A stretch of 21,513 nucleotides of DNA from positions 1 to 21,513 of the forward strand of contig ATSW01124686.1 in NCBI GenBank assembly GCA_000444245.1. Reading direction: 5' to 3'. This document shows, piece after piece, positions 1 through 18,406 of the stretch. This stretch comes from Botryllus schlosseri. Its lineage: Eukaryota; Chordata; Ascidiacea; Stolidobranchia; Styelidae. The position numbers were made by a program, and so were the translations under genes. The notes beneath the pieces were generated by a model that saw only the letters and a program-made list of their open reading frames with translations, searched no databases and was not told the origin of the DNA. Each line of letters opens with the position of its first letter. The stretch's first letter is position 1.

Positions 1-347
1 GCCTACGGGCAGCTACCACCCAATAGTGCCGACTATATCGATTAAGAGGTGGTTGGAACCCTCAAAATAGTCGGTTAAACAGCAATGGTACAGATATTTC
101 GTCAAAGGAGATATATTAACCCAATATTTTCAATTGTCAATGCCAATCGACTATTACGTCACAACTGGATATTCGTGACGGCACGGCTTCAAAAAAACAT
201 GTTTTAAACAAGGGCCTTAAACATGCTTGTTTTGCATGCAATCTTATCTGTATGCCAAGTGGCAAACCCCAACATAAAGTGTAGTGACCATACCTTAATA
301 CGCATGCGTGTTCAATGTTCTTTTATCATGTTTGTATTCGATTTCAG
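1..347. other. Presumed upstream intron of the HHIPL gene
   Basis: No exon is visible before the acceptor at 346-347 (TTTCAG). The first visible exon opens with two bases of a split codon, so an upstream exon must exist outside the window. An imperfect palindrome near 199-226 pairs CATGTTTTAA with TTAAACATG around a short loop; it has no clear role. Confidence 0.5.
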
Positions 348-8949
<8,602 letters not shown>

Positions 8950-9708
8950 TGCTACATCGCATTTTTGCGGTGCCAGCAAACATGTCCACGGGAGGATTAT
9001 CCGGCTGTACTGTGGATGTTACACACCGCGTTTGCGTAAAACGTAACTCACTATAGCACAAGCAATCAATCTGAGATATTTTGGAATCGAACTGAAGTCA
9101 AATCTTTGTCGCCACCTTGCGACTGTTTTGCTGATTTACATAAGAAAGGAAACGTGATATTCTTATCTTGGCTGTATCATCTGCTCAGTTTCTGGCTAAA
9201 ATTAGCTAGCATAATCAAAACAGAGAAGATAAATATTGAAATGGTTTATGCTATAAACAAAGACAGAATGTTTTTGTTAACTGGAATTCTTCGCAGTTTT
9301 CATTTATGTTATGACCGATGATAAAATGTATCATAGGTGGGCTAGCCATGACGACATTCTAATCTGTATTTTTCAGATCAAGCGGTTGGGAGGTAATACC
9401 AAGACCTGTAAAGTTCTGATAACAGTCCGGCGACTCCGGATAGACAAACGGTTCCGAAAGAAATCAGACACGGCAGAAGTCGCACGAACGACATTTTATG
9501 GCCTACATACAATGCAATGACTTTTCGATTTAAGGATATAAATTTGTTCTGCGTGTGACCAAGAAATTGTCAAAAATAATATCAGAACGCGAAAATACAG
9601 TGTTTGCGGTATTTTACCCATGACCATATTACGTCGACGGCGTGTTGCTAATTCCGTGACAATATCGGGTGATGGAACCTGGTGTGCACGCGTTGTTTGA
9701 TGTCTAGA
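8950..9708. other. Intergenic stretch 3' of HHIPL
   Basis: No conserved exon, RNA gene or repeat is visible. The SRCR domain found after the propeller in vertebrate HHIPL1 was looked for in all + frames and not seen. Open frames here are short and without recognisable motifs. Confidence 0.4.
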
Positions 9709-9990
9709 TGACGTCACTAGGGTGTATTCCGACGTTGAAATGTGACTTCGTAATGGTCATAGACCAGATGCTTCAGATCACGGCCAATACACGCGCAGTG
9801 CGGCGATATAGCAGTGGTACGTTTCACGGCTGCGACACCGATTGGTTGACCTAGGTTGACTCCAGGATTCCTACCTCGTTGTCGGAGGTGTATATAGGCT
9901 TCTCCTCGTCACATGATCAGCGTAAGCGGTGTCTTAAAAGGCCCAGAAATGGGCCGTGCTACAAGTCGGTAGGTATGGAGACATAATAAA
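9709..9990 (+). promoter_or_regulatory. Promoter-like cluster (CRE, inverted CCAAT, TATA) followed by hairpin and AATAAA
   Basis: A perfect TGACGTCA palindrome lies at 9709-9716, ATTGG (inverted CCAAT) at 9841-9845, a directly repeated GGTTGAC at 9844-9850 and 9854-9860, and TATATA at 9891-9896. Downstream are a perfect 6-bp stem with GAAA loop (9940-9955) and AATAAA at 9985-9990. Only a 19-codon frame (9913-9972) lies between TATA and AATAAA. The order would suit a small pol II unit or an old solo LTR with its own promoter and poly(A) signal. No matching second LTR or terminal duplication was found, so this remains a guess. Confidence 0.3.
9940..9955 (+). other. Perfect 6-bp stem-loop with GAAA tetraloop
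   Basis: GGCCCA (9940-9945) pairs with TGGGCC (9950-9955) around the loop GAAA, a GNRA-type tetraloop, and is preceded by AAAA. The size resembles the histone mRNA 3' stem-loop, but loop and stem do not match that consensus and no histone frame is upstream. Confidence 0.6.
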
Positions 9991-10007
9991 GAATATTGGT
10001 CCGTTAT

Positions 10008-10025
10008 AACAACAACAACAACAAT
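10008..10025. repeat. (AAC)n microsatellite
   Basis: Five AAC units are followed by AAT, 18 bases after the AATAAA at 9985. Such short A-rich tails can mark the 3' end of retroposed sequences, but no SINE body with pol III boxes is recognisable upstream. Confidence 0.7.
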
Positions 10026-10190
10026 ACTCTCGCACTTAGCAATGGAGACTGTGACACAACAACTGTCTCTGTAATTCTGCAGCGAAAGCTATACATTGGA
10101 AAATATATTACCGAATAAATGTGTGAATGAAAGCCGTAAACTTGGAACACTGTTCAAAGGTCATCATCGAGATGTCAAATACGCAATACG

Positions 10191-11447
10191 CAGGTAGTCA
10201 AAGTAGTCACGAAAACTACTCAAGTAGAAGTAGAAGTAGCGATGAAAAAATCTACTCAAGTACGAGTAGAAGTACTTGTTTCATAAGCTACCTGAAACTA
10301 TACTTGAAATAGAAGTAGAATTCACTGACTTTAAATCTACTCAAGTAAGTAAGTAGTTTTGAAAACGATCGTAATCCGTTAGCATGGATTGTCAGAATGT
10401 GAAAATTGAGCTATGCGAAAGGTGCCGAGCTTGACTCATACTGATGCATACCAATTTTCGACAGCATAAGCATTCGTCCACATCATGGGATGAAGATAAT
10501 AGTATTGATATGGAAATGTGATACTAATCCTCTGTTTAATCGAACTGCACGTTTTAGAAAATATCATGGTATGGCGCACTCCACCATAACATAAGGCCCG
10601 TAGTTTAGTCGAAGAGCAATACAGAGAAGTGGTATAGGATACGATGTAAACACTTTGCGCGATTAGTAAAGTTGATTAAAAAATATGGTGGATCGTAAAA
10701 ATGCCATATTGTGTACCTTTACTTCCGGAAGTTACAGGCATTACTACATTTGGTTTTACACTTCAACATGTATGATATCCAAATAAAAGAACTGATATTA
10801 GCTAGAACTCAAAGTATATGACACTGGGAATTGAATGTGTGACATAAATAGGCTACTACAAAGTGGAAAATGTATTTCATGTCTTTAGTCCAGAAAGTTT
10901 CAAAGGTGGTATGCTAAAACAGCTCTAAAACTAAAAAAAGTCAGAGTCCACTTTTCCAGATTAGGAACCGCCATGAACTGCTGGATTACGATATGATAAG
11001 TATAAATGCTAGATTGCGTAACATCAATTTCAAACGTTATGATGAGCCATATACACGGTAATGAAATATTTTATATGGGCGAAGGGCGACAATGCGGTGT
11101 GAACGGAACCACGCCAACCCGCTACCTAAATTTTATTCACCGATACTTTAGTCAAATCATACTGGTTACTCCGTATCCACTGAGCGCGAAGCGCGACTCA
11201 ACTTTTTCAAAAATGAAATGTTGATACTCCTTGAAAACAGCCCCAAAATTCCTCAGGCTATCTTCCTGATTCGATGGTTAAACTACTTCTACTTGACAAA
11301 CTGAAAATAGCGAAAAGTAAGTAAGTAGATCACAATATATTACGAAGTAGAAGTAGCGAAAATCAGATCTACTTGAGTAAATACCAGAAGTAGAGGAAAA
11401 CTACTTGAGTACTTCGGATCAAGTAATTAGCTGTTAGTCAACATCGG
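10191..11447. mobile_element. Second, older copy of the AGTAGAAGTAG-rich hAT element
   Basis: This aligns by eye with 5884-7144 along its length. Shared blocks include TCTACTCAAGTACGAGTAG, CTCAAGTAAGTAAGTAG and CCTCAGGCTATCTTCCTGATT (with small differences). Identity appears near 80 percent. Both termini are eroded: the left begins CAGGTAGTCAAAG, and the right lacks the clear TGACCACCTCTG end. No target duplication is evident, so this copy is older than copy 1 or was damaged at its ends. Same orientation as copy 1. No transposase frame. Confidence 0.82.
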
Positions 11448-11611
11448 TAACAAAATAGCTATCGCACTTGACAATGCGGATTGTTGGCAAATGGCTTGAA
11501 GGCTGTAGAGTGTAGGTAGATTCACGGTAAAATCGACATTTGAGAACATAAAATTAAAAAAATATTTGATTGCAAACTTGGTAAACTGATACATGAGATC
11601 ATAGAGATATA

Positions 11612-12480
11612 CCATTAGAAATATCATCACCTATCTCGGTATGGAACACAGCTAAATTTATTACATACCAACTGCGCTTTTGCGTGAAATCCTCATTGCG
11701 GTATGTTAGTGTCAGATCAGCGCACATCTCTTCTACCATACTCGACCTCGATAAGAAAATTACTACCCAAATCATTGAGTGTGAACGTTGAAACTTGGCA
11801 CAGCGTTCGATACTGAAATCAAGACATACCGTGCAAAAGCTCATGACATATCTAGGTTTGGAGCATCCTTAAAATCAATATAGACCAATACCTGCTTTTG
11901 AGTAAAATTTGGTAGTGATAAATGACGAGTCAGCTCTCACTCGACTCAGGAAACTAAATTACCACCCACATAGTTCAGCGATAAACCTAAAACTTGGCAC
12001 ATCCTTCTATACTGGACATACCGTGCCAAATCTCATGACTGATCTCGGTATGCAACATCGTCAAAATCAATGGAGACCATCGGCAATGTCCATCCTCGGT
12101 AATAGCATTCTCGGTCGGGCCCGCCTCGGTCATAGCATTCTCGGCAATAGTAGGTAACCACCGACTTCTGAGTGAAATCTGTTTGCGATACATCACGGAT
12201 CAGCACACACTCAACTTCGGTAAAGTATTTTACTACATTTATCCTTGAGTAGAAACCCTCGAACTTGGAGCAGTTTTACATACCACCATCACGACATGAC
12301 ATGCCAAGTTTCAAAAATTATCAAGGTGCGAAACACCGTCAAAATCGTCCTATACCAGCAAAGGTGCACTCAACGCATATGACGGTAACAGAGTTCAGAT
12401 GTACGTACCATTGTTACATCACACTGACAGGGCAACTCGCCAAGTTGCGCACTTGCTCGGTAATATTATGAACAGAGAAA
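11612..12480. repeat. Degenerate satellite, unit about 200 bp, about four units
   Basis: A block of the type ATCTCGGTATGGAACA recurs at about 11628, 11846, 12038 and 12318. AACTTGGCACA recurs near 11791, 11992 and 12266 (last diverged). ACATACCGTGCAAA, TTTTGAGTGAAAT, GGATCAGC and CACTCGACCTCGG fall in the same order within each unit. Spacing is roughly 193-218 bp, with one longer interval explained by an inserted tandem duplication at 12094-12144. It begins about 165 bp after the second hAT copy. No continuous frame runs through it. Confidence 0.75.
12094..12144. repeat. 30-bp tandem duplication inside the satellite
   Basis: CCTCGGTAATAGCATTCTCGG at 12094-12114 is repeated at 12124-12144 with one change (A to C), a period of 30 bp. 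It lengthens one satellite unit by about 70 bp. The intervening GC-rich GTCGGGCCCG contains the palindrome CGGGCCCG. Confidence 0.8.
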
Positions 12481-13632
12481 GTGAATCTCCGTTTCTTTAT
12501 TGTTAGCGCCTGATCGGCTTTGAGGCAACAGACAGGGAAAGCTTGTTATGCGCGCTACGAGGGCATGCGCCGGCTAGGCATTTACAAAGCGAAAACTCGG
12601 AAGATAATTAGATTTTCACAGAGACTTCACTTTATATAGGCCTAGATATAAGCATAAGAAGAATGCGATTTTCGCAGTGATTTCGGTATATATTGATTGC
12701 TGTGCGTAAATAAATAGCAAATCATTGTTATAGAACAGAATTTTGGGTGGGGCGATGTCCAGATGCCCTAATCGGACTCGCGATAATAAATCTTTTGTAA
12801 CAGTATGGAAGTGTGTGAGAAGTATTGATACAAAATTAGAACCACTCAGATAAGCGTGCAACTAGGAAAGCTATTTATTCAGCTTTATATTAGCATTCCT
12901 TGCAGCAAGATCGATGAAATGATCTAGTCTCTATAGAAACTGGTTATATTGAATCAATCTCATTGTCAATAGCATTACCAACAAACACATAAAACGGCTT
13001 TTGGAAGTTCCAAACTTCAATCTATTGTATACTGCAGCAAACAATACGTTCATCTTGCCAAATTTATTCCCCTCGGAGCTTTTTGCCTGACTCTCATCAG
13101 GAGCGAACGTCAGTAAATGCGAACAATCAAATTCGAAACATAGAAAGATTTTTGTCAATTTGACGTAATGATAACAAGTATAGGCTATACAGAGTCGCGA
13201 ACGGCACATAATAAAACACCGCACGGTACGGTGTAACATACACACATTAGGCTGTAAAATAGCCGAATGACAACACAGAAGTAATGAAATATTCCCAGGG
13301 TATAGATATGTTTCTTCCGGCGGCAGATGATCGGCTTTTGCAGCTTTATAACGGTAGATTCGAGGACCTTTAAATGGAAAAGAGATCGACCACGAGCAAC
13401 TACGTAAAACTTATTATTATTATAATGTTTGACACACTCGGGTTGTTTCAAAAGGTGCTGTCCGATGGCAGAATTACATGCTGTTACTTGATCATAACCA
13501 CGCATGGTAACATAACACATGGCACACACGACGAATTCCGTGCAGTGAACTTCAATTTTGCGACACCATCACCAATCAATTGTGCCGTCACACTGGTTGA
13601 TTTACATGGTTATATGGGCCCGTGGAAACTAC
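12481..13632. other. Intergenic stretch, no gene seen
   Basis: AT-rich sequence with several open frames of 80-160 codons on both strands, overlapping each other and one entering the transposon at 13633. None shows domain, membrane or low-complexity patterns that would mark a real protein. No RNA gene recognised. Confidence 0.45.
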
Positions 13633-14083
13633 TAGGGCTGGGCAAAATCGAGTACCTATGTGATTCGATTTTGAATCACGTATTACGCTTCGAGTCGAGT
13701 CGGTTATTCGAGTATCGCTCAATATGGCATCACGACAGAATGTACCATATCAAAGTTCAAATACGTACCTTTTACGCCACCATAGAGAACATAATACATG
13801 TAATCCATCACATTAAATATACTTTGAAATTTTTTGACAATACCGATTTCCAATAACCTTCGTAGCTTTGTACTATGTCTCGTATGCTGCCAATCAGGGT
13901 TTCAAGGCTTCCTCAGTTGTAAATAGTATAAAAAACTATAATTCTCGTTGACAAATTACCTTTCAATTGCAAGCAGCGTATAATTTCAGTATTCTAAAAA
14001 ATCGTCTTTTACTATTCGACTCGAATCATTAAAATTCGTACTCGATTCAGATTCGGGTACTCGAATCATTGTGCCCAGCCCTA
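13633..14083. mobile_element. Short hAT-type MITE, 451 bp (TAGGGCTGGGC ends)
   Basis: TAGGGCTGGGC at 13633 is matched by GCCCAGCCCTA ending at 14083. Subterminal ATTCGAGTA, GATTCGA and CGAGTCGAG motifs occur in inverted orientation towards the two ends. The flanking 8-mers GAAACTAC and GAAATTTT agree at only five positions, so the target duplication is weak or decayed. TAGGGCTGGGC termini are common in hAT-derived MITEs of animals. No transposase. Confidence 0.8.
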
Positions 14084-14237
14084 GAAATTTTAATTGAAAA
14101 TATAAGGCCAGGATTCGGGTTACTATACGTCTTCCTGTAGGGGGATTTGATTATTTTTCTTTTTTAGTTAACACCACAAAATTTCCAGTAACTATTGTAA
14201 ATCGGTTGTTTTAAATTTCTACGAACTTTTATGATTT

Positions 14238-14405
14238 GGTAAAGGTTTCCTCTTTACCCGATTCCAAAATGTGGTGACCCTAGCCAGCATCGCTTCTTTA
14301 TCAAAAATAGTTCCCGATCTTTGTCTTAAACGGGTCAACGAATAAAGTTGACCAGGGCTACATCATCCTGTAGCATTCTTCCGGTTGGCGCTGATAATCA
14401 TCAGC
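14238..14405. other. Cluster of four perfect stem-loops
   Basis: The stems are GGTAAAG/CTTTACC (14238-14258, 7 bp), GGTCAAC/GTTGACC (14333-14353, 7 bp), GCTACA/TGTAGC (14357-14374, 6 bp) and GCTGAT/ATCAGC (14390-14405, 6 bp). Loops are 7, 7, 6 and 4 bases. The last three are packed in 73 bp. All pairings are Watson-Crick. No known RNA family is recognised. A hexamer run of CGAGTT/CAAGTT variants follows at about 14416-14436. Confidence 0.5.
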
Positions 14406-14594
14406 ACAACCATTTCGAGTTCAAGTTCGAGTTCGATCAATACATAACTACTGGAAATATCTGCTGAACGAATCATTGTATTGTAACGACTCTACAAGGC
14501 GCACTCATCTGATTGTTGATTGCTTGATCGCCAATTTGTGAACGCTTCCGCTGCCTTTTAAAGGCCCCAATGTCACTGTGATTTCTCACGAGTA

Positions 14595-14856
14595 ACTAAC
14601 ATCACTGGTAAGAAACGGAGCTCTCGCTTCATTGGTGGCCACGACAGGCAGTAACGTATTTATTCACTACGAGCATGGATCAGCAAGCAGACAAGGAGAA
14701 TGCGGTAGCGGTTTAGCTCCCAACCCTTTAGGCAGAGGACCACGAGTTTGGTTTTAACGGGTGGAAGCACAGTTCGGCTCAAAATGATTTACTGCGCACG
14801 AAACCAAATTCTAACAATTACTAACATCGCTCGCAGTAAACGGAGCTCTCGATTCA
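14595..14856. repeat. 37-bp direct repeat pair, 225 bp apart
   Basis: The copies are 14595-14631 and 14820-14856. Both start ACTAACATC and contain the identical core AAACGGAGCTCTCG followed by NTTCA, with about six or seven differences overall. The sequence between them has no recognised frame or ends. They could be termini of an unrecognised element or two units of a spaced repeat. Confidence 0.6.
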
Positions 14857-15285
14857 GCATATAGTATACGTCGACTATATCTAGTGCAAGTCGTCCGATG
14901 GTTCCTACTACTACATGTTTTTTCGAGGTTATTTATGCAAGTATACATATCTTCAAAAATCATTGGGTTTTCTTTTGAAATTGCAATGTTAAAAACACCT
15001 TATCATCTAAGTGTTTTAAAACATATTTTGTTTTAAATGAACCATATATACGAGTGGTTCTCATCATACTAAATCAGTTCGCAACGTTCTCCCATCAATT
15101 TCTTTGTCAATTGCTGACGGCCAACTCCGTATCAACACAAATAAACACAATAAATATCACATTGGTATTTATATAGCATCCATTTCATTGGTGCAGCTGA
15201 TTCTTTGCGAATGGTTCGGCCATGTTTGATTCTATGTTAGATCATGCAACTTTTGAATTACATTCAACCGTTTCAAATGCAATCA
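14857..15285. other. Intergenic stretch, nothing recognised
   Basis: AT-rich sequence between the direct repeat and the next transposon. I found no exon, repeat or RNA gene. Confidence 0.4.
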
Positions 15286-15293
15286 AAATAGTT

Positions 15294-16110
15294 CAGGGGT
15301 GGCCAACCTGCGGCCGTAGAAGGAAATTTGTGTGGCTGTCAACATGTAATTCAATTAGTATGGGATGGTCAAATTCAATTTGACTGCCGAATTTTCGAGT
15401 TAATTTTAATTAATCTTGAAATTTTCTTCGCTCTAGGCGCGATTCAATTCCACTTCATTTTTCGAGTTTACTATAGTACCGCCATTTCCAATCTGAGATC
15501 CGCAGTACAGATGCGAAAAACGGAGAGAATGATGCTCCCCATGTAGAAATACCTACTCGGAATAGTGTACTCCTCATGAAGGAAATTTGTTGCTGGTATA
15601 CGTTTGAGCGATTCTAAGGTTCTAACACTTTTCCAATATGCCGACAATTCTGATGGGTGGTCAAGAATTAAGAGCATTCAACTAATAACATGAATAATAA
15701 CAATTGGCACACCCGAAAATGCATCACCATTTATAACTTGCCCTAAATATTCGATAACACTCCCTCCATGAACTCTGCCGATGAATCTGATCACATGGGC
15801 CGAGAAAGGATGAATATTACTACTGATATTAATGACGAAATTAATTCGTGAATCTGGAAATTTTTTCGTGCCTTGCGCGATCATAACGGATCCCATTTAC
15901 TATTCATAAAATGATTTCGGTGCGTATAGCATAAGCCGATAAGAAGAAGTAGATTAGTCCGGAGTTCACCGGAAATGGAAATGGACAGTTTATCATAGGT
16001 ATTTGGCGTCCAGTTAGTTCATTACGGCCATGCCTTGGAATGCATCCGTGGGCTAGGCTACATAAGCAATCAGAATGCGGTCGTGAATCGCAAAAAGGTT
16101 GACCACCCCG
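15294..16110. mobile_element. Non-autonomous hAT element, 817 bp (CAGGGGTGGCCAACC end)
   Basis: The left end CAGGGGTGGCCAACCTGCGG is typical of hAT elements. The right end reads AAAAAGGTTGACCACCCCG, the inverted counterpart with the terminal CTG eroded to G. Flanks are AAATAGTT (15286-15293) and AATAGTTT (16111-16118), sharing AATAGTT with a one-base offset that fits loss of a base at the right terminus. No transposase frame inside; short frames on both strands are not recognisable. Confidence 0.78.
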
Positions 16111-16118
16111 AATAGTTT

Positions 16119-17127
16119 CACGAAGTGCGGTTTGTTAGAGGTATCAATGATATTCTGAATAAAATTAGTATTTGCACATTTTCGTATGATTTTGTTGTCC
16201 TTCTCGGCCTACGTTAATAGATTGACCGGTAGAGCTGATGGAGGTGGTTTCTTCGAGAATCAAGAGTCAAATAACTTTATGTCTCAAGTGATCCTTATGC
16301 CACACGGCTGAGACTGTTTATGGGGCTCGCTTCGCCCGATTTAGATTAGGGCGGCTCATTGTTAAAAATTACTTTGCTGAAGCATGATGTCATTTCGTGA
16401 ACCCATGTGATGATTGTCGCTACATGAACGATATTGGAATCGATATCATGTACCAAATCAAAGCTCATTTCCTGAAACGCACGCGATCCCAAATTTACAT
16501 TTCTTCGTGGGATGCATTTAAATCCTTCACAGATCGCGTTTGCACCGAGGAGATAGGATTGCATGGGGCCATTCGGTGATGGCCATGGTGGCGCCTGGTC
16601 AACCAACGGTTTCGGCTCACATGCGCTTATCATTTCAAGCCACGGATTTATCACCTCTGATCTTTCTGTCAGCTCACTTTTAACGAAAATCGTTTCCAAT
16701 CCCTACCGTAAGCTATTTTAGTGAAAAAAATGTCGAACGAAAGCGACAAATCGTGCTGCGCGATAGAGACAGTGTATAATTTTTATCATAACATACTCTG
16801 TCATAACCTTTTCGTGAACTTCGCCATTCAATCGATTTTGCAGATTCGACATCGTTTGAAATCCCTCGTAATTTTCACTCTCCTTATACGACGTCTTACA
16901 TAATCATGTTATACGGGAAATGTTTAAAATAACTCCGAATGCAATGTGTTTAAATCTGTCCACGGCTGGTACATTGTATTATACTCACATATAGTTTTAT
17001 TAGGATGAGAATTAAAATTAGAATACTATCGACAATGGTATATCTAACTAAACAATTCGCTCAATGAAGATTGACATATCATAGCCTACTATAGCATGAA
17101 GATCCTTCGACCGTCCCATGAACACGT
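16119..17127. other. Intergenic stretch between hAT element and GPCR gene
   Basis: The longest frame is 117 codons on the minus strand (16346-16699). It contains NPWLEMISACEPKPL and a proline-rich stretch but resembles no family I know, and it lacks good splice sites. No repeats or RNA genes are seen. Confidence 0.4.
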
Positions 17128-17133
17128 TTTATT
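17128..17133 (-). terminator. Candidate poly(A) signal of the GPCR gene
   Basis: AATAAA on the minus strand lies 21 bases beyond the TGA/TAA-side end of the receptor frame. It is the nearest canonical signal and implies a very short 3' untranslated region. Confidence 0.45.
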
Positions 17134-17154
17134 TCAAAGGATCTCGCGAAATTG

Positions 17155-18234
17155 TCAATCCGGGCTCGTGACATTTCCTTCTTTGATAGTGTTGAGTTGT
17201 ATGTCCACTCCTTGTTGTACAGTGGGTCCCGCTGTCGTCGATTCCACTCTCCCTATTCCGAATACCCTCTTGAAGCTTTTCTTAGTTGCTATCCAGATGG
17301 CCTCCGATCCGAAATTGTAGAGAATTGGGTTGAGCGATTCGGTCAAATTCAAAAGCCCACGCTGTACCAAAAACCCTATGGTGTACATACGCTCGTCGAA
17401 TGCTCCCAGTTTCGAGACAGCGTGAAAAGTAAACTTCGGGATATAGCCAATGAGAAAAGACGCTATGATCAAGCCCAGTTGGATCAAAACTTTACGCTCC
17501 TTTTGTCTAGACTCTATTTTGCCTGTCATTTCCTGTCGTTTCAATTTCTGTTTGAGGAGTGACATCGTGATTGAAATGCAGCATATCACAATCAGAGATA
17601 TCGGAACAAAATTCAACACTACGTGATCCATCAAAATGAAAATACGAAAACCCCACTTGAATTGTATGGGGAAATAGCAGGCCAAGTGCCCGCTTCTTAA
17701 ACGAAACACATCCATATAGATAGCCGGTAATGGCATCACCAATGCAGTTGTTACTAAGAATACGGATACCACTACTACTTTGGCTCGCTTTATTGTCATT
17801 ACTGTCATCGCCTTTGTGGGACGGTGGATACCGAACAGTCGCCATAAAGAGATGACAAGCACAAGTTGAATGGTGACAGCCGACGTAACTGACAAGACAC
17901 CAACGAGAGTTTTGCACACAATTCTGTTCCATGGATAATCCTTTCTGACGGCGAAATCCGTTATCTGTTTAATTATCAGCGGCGATGCGATGGCGGATAG
18001 AATGTCAGAACAGCACAATCCAGCGATAAACATATTCAATGGGGTTTGCTTCATTCCCAAAAGAACTCCAAGAGTAATCCCGTTGAAGACAATTGAGAGT
18101 ATGTAAATGGTGGCGAATGTCGTGGTGATCGTAAGTATTTCATTAGCCGAAAACCCGTGTGTAATATTCGGACCGACGGTTGCAGCGAAAAGAGGTGGCG
18201 TAGTAGATACGAACTTGATGTCTGTGCTGTTCAT
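17155..18234 (-). CDS. Rhodopsin-class (class A) G protein-coupled receptor, orphan, intronless
   Basis: The 359-residue protein has seven hydrophobic segments and should be a plasma-membrane receptor. Visible landmarks are N-glycosylation sites N2 and N23; N51 in TM1 (FNGI); D77 in TM2 (CSDIL); W102 in loop 1; C107 at the TM3 start, pairing with C186 in loop 2; R132 with IHRP after it; P211 in TM5; FLIGYIP (260-266) in TM6; and an intact NPILY (302-306) in TM7, then a K/R-rich helix 8. Length is normal for the class. Odd points: the D/ERY motif reads WRL (131-133), the TM4 Trp seems missing, and the TM6 toggle Trp is Tyr264. The start is firm: it is the first ATG after an in-frame TAA 45 bases upstream. 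Intronless receptors of this kind are common in expanded invertebrate families. Ligand unknown. Confidence 0.93.
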   Translation of the reverse strand: MNSTDIKFVSTTPPLFAATVGPNITHGFSANEILTITTTFATIYILSIVFNGITLGVLLGMKQTPLNMFIAGLCCSDILSAIASPLIIKQITDFAVRKDYPWNRIVCKTLVGVLSVTSAVTIQLVLVISLWRLFGIHRPTKAMTVMTIKRAKVVVVSVFLVTTALVMPLPAIYMDVFRLRSGHLACYFPIQFKWGFRIFILMDHVVLNFVPISLIVICCISITMSLLKQKLKRQEMTGKIESRQKERKVLIQLGLIIASFLIGYIPKFTFHAVSKLGAFDERMYTIGFLVQRGLLNLTESLNPILYNFGSEAIWIATKKSFKRVFGIGRVESTTAGPTVQQGVDIQLNTIKEGNVTSPD

Positions 18235-18406
18235 TATCAGAACGGAAATTTGTCGAATCCCAATTAATGGCAGTACAAATTAAAATTTATGACCTATAAA
18301 CTATTGGTATCCAACTGAGATTCAGAGCAATGATCCAATGACGGGTCGGATGCTTAGCGACGGATTGATAAGGATAAACAGTAGAAGTAGCCTATATCGA
18401 AATATA

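Noticed and set aside
8950-9530. SRCR domain expected after the propeller as in vertebrate HHIPL1
   Set aside because: No frame shows the SRCR cysteine pattern or its WGTVCDD-type motif; the protein probably ends at 8949.
9940-9955. Histone mRNA 3' stem-loop
   Set aside because: The loop is GAAA, not the conserved U-rich loop; the stem differs from the consensus, and no histone frame lies upstream.
13075-13100. Hammerhead-ribozyme-like CTGATGAG on the minus strand
   Set aside because: The required GAAA after stem II is missing and no stem II can be drawn from the following bases.
13374-13856. 160-codon + strand open frame, the longest apart from the GPCR
   Set aside because: It runs from unique sequence straight into the inverted-repeat element at 13633 and has no domain, membrane or composition pattern of a real protein; it overlaps another long frame on the opposite strand.
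16346-16699. 117-codon minus strand open frame
   Set aside because: No recognisable family, no good splice borders and no poly(A) context; a frame this long is plausible by chance in 21.5 kb read in six frames.
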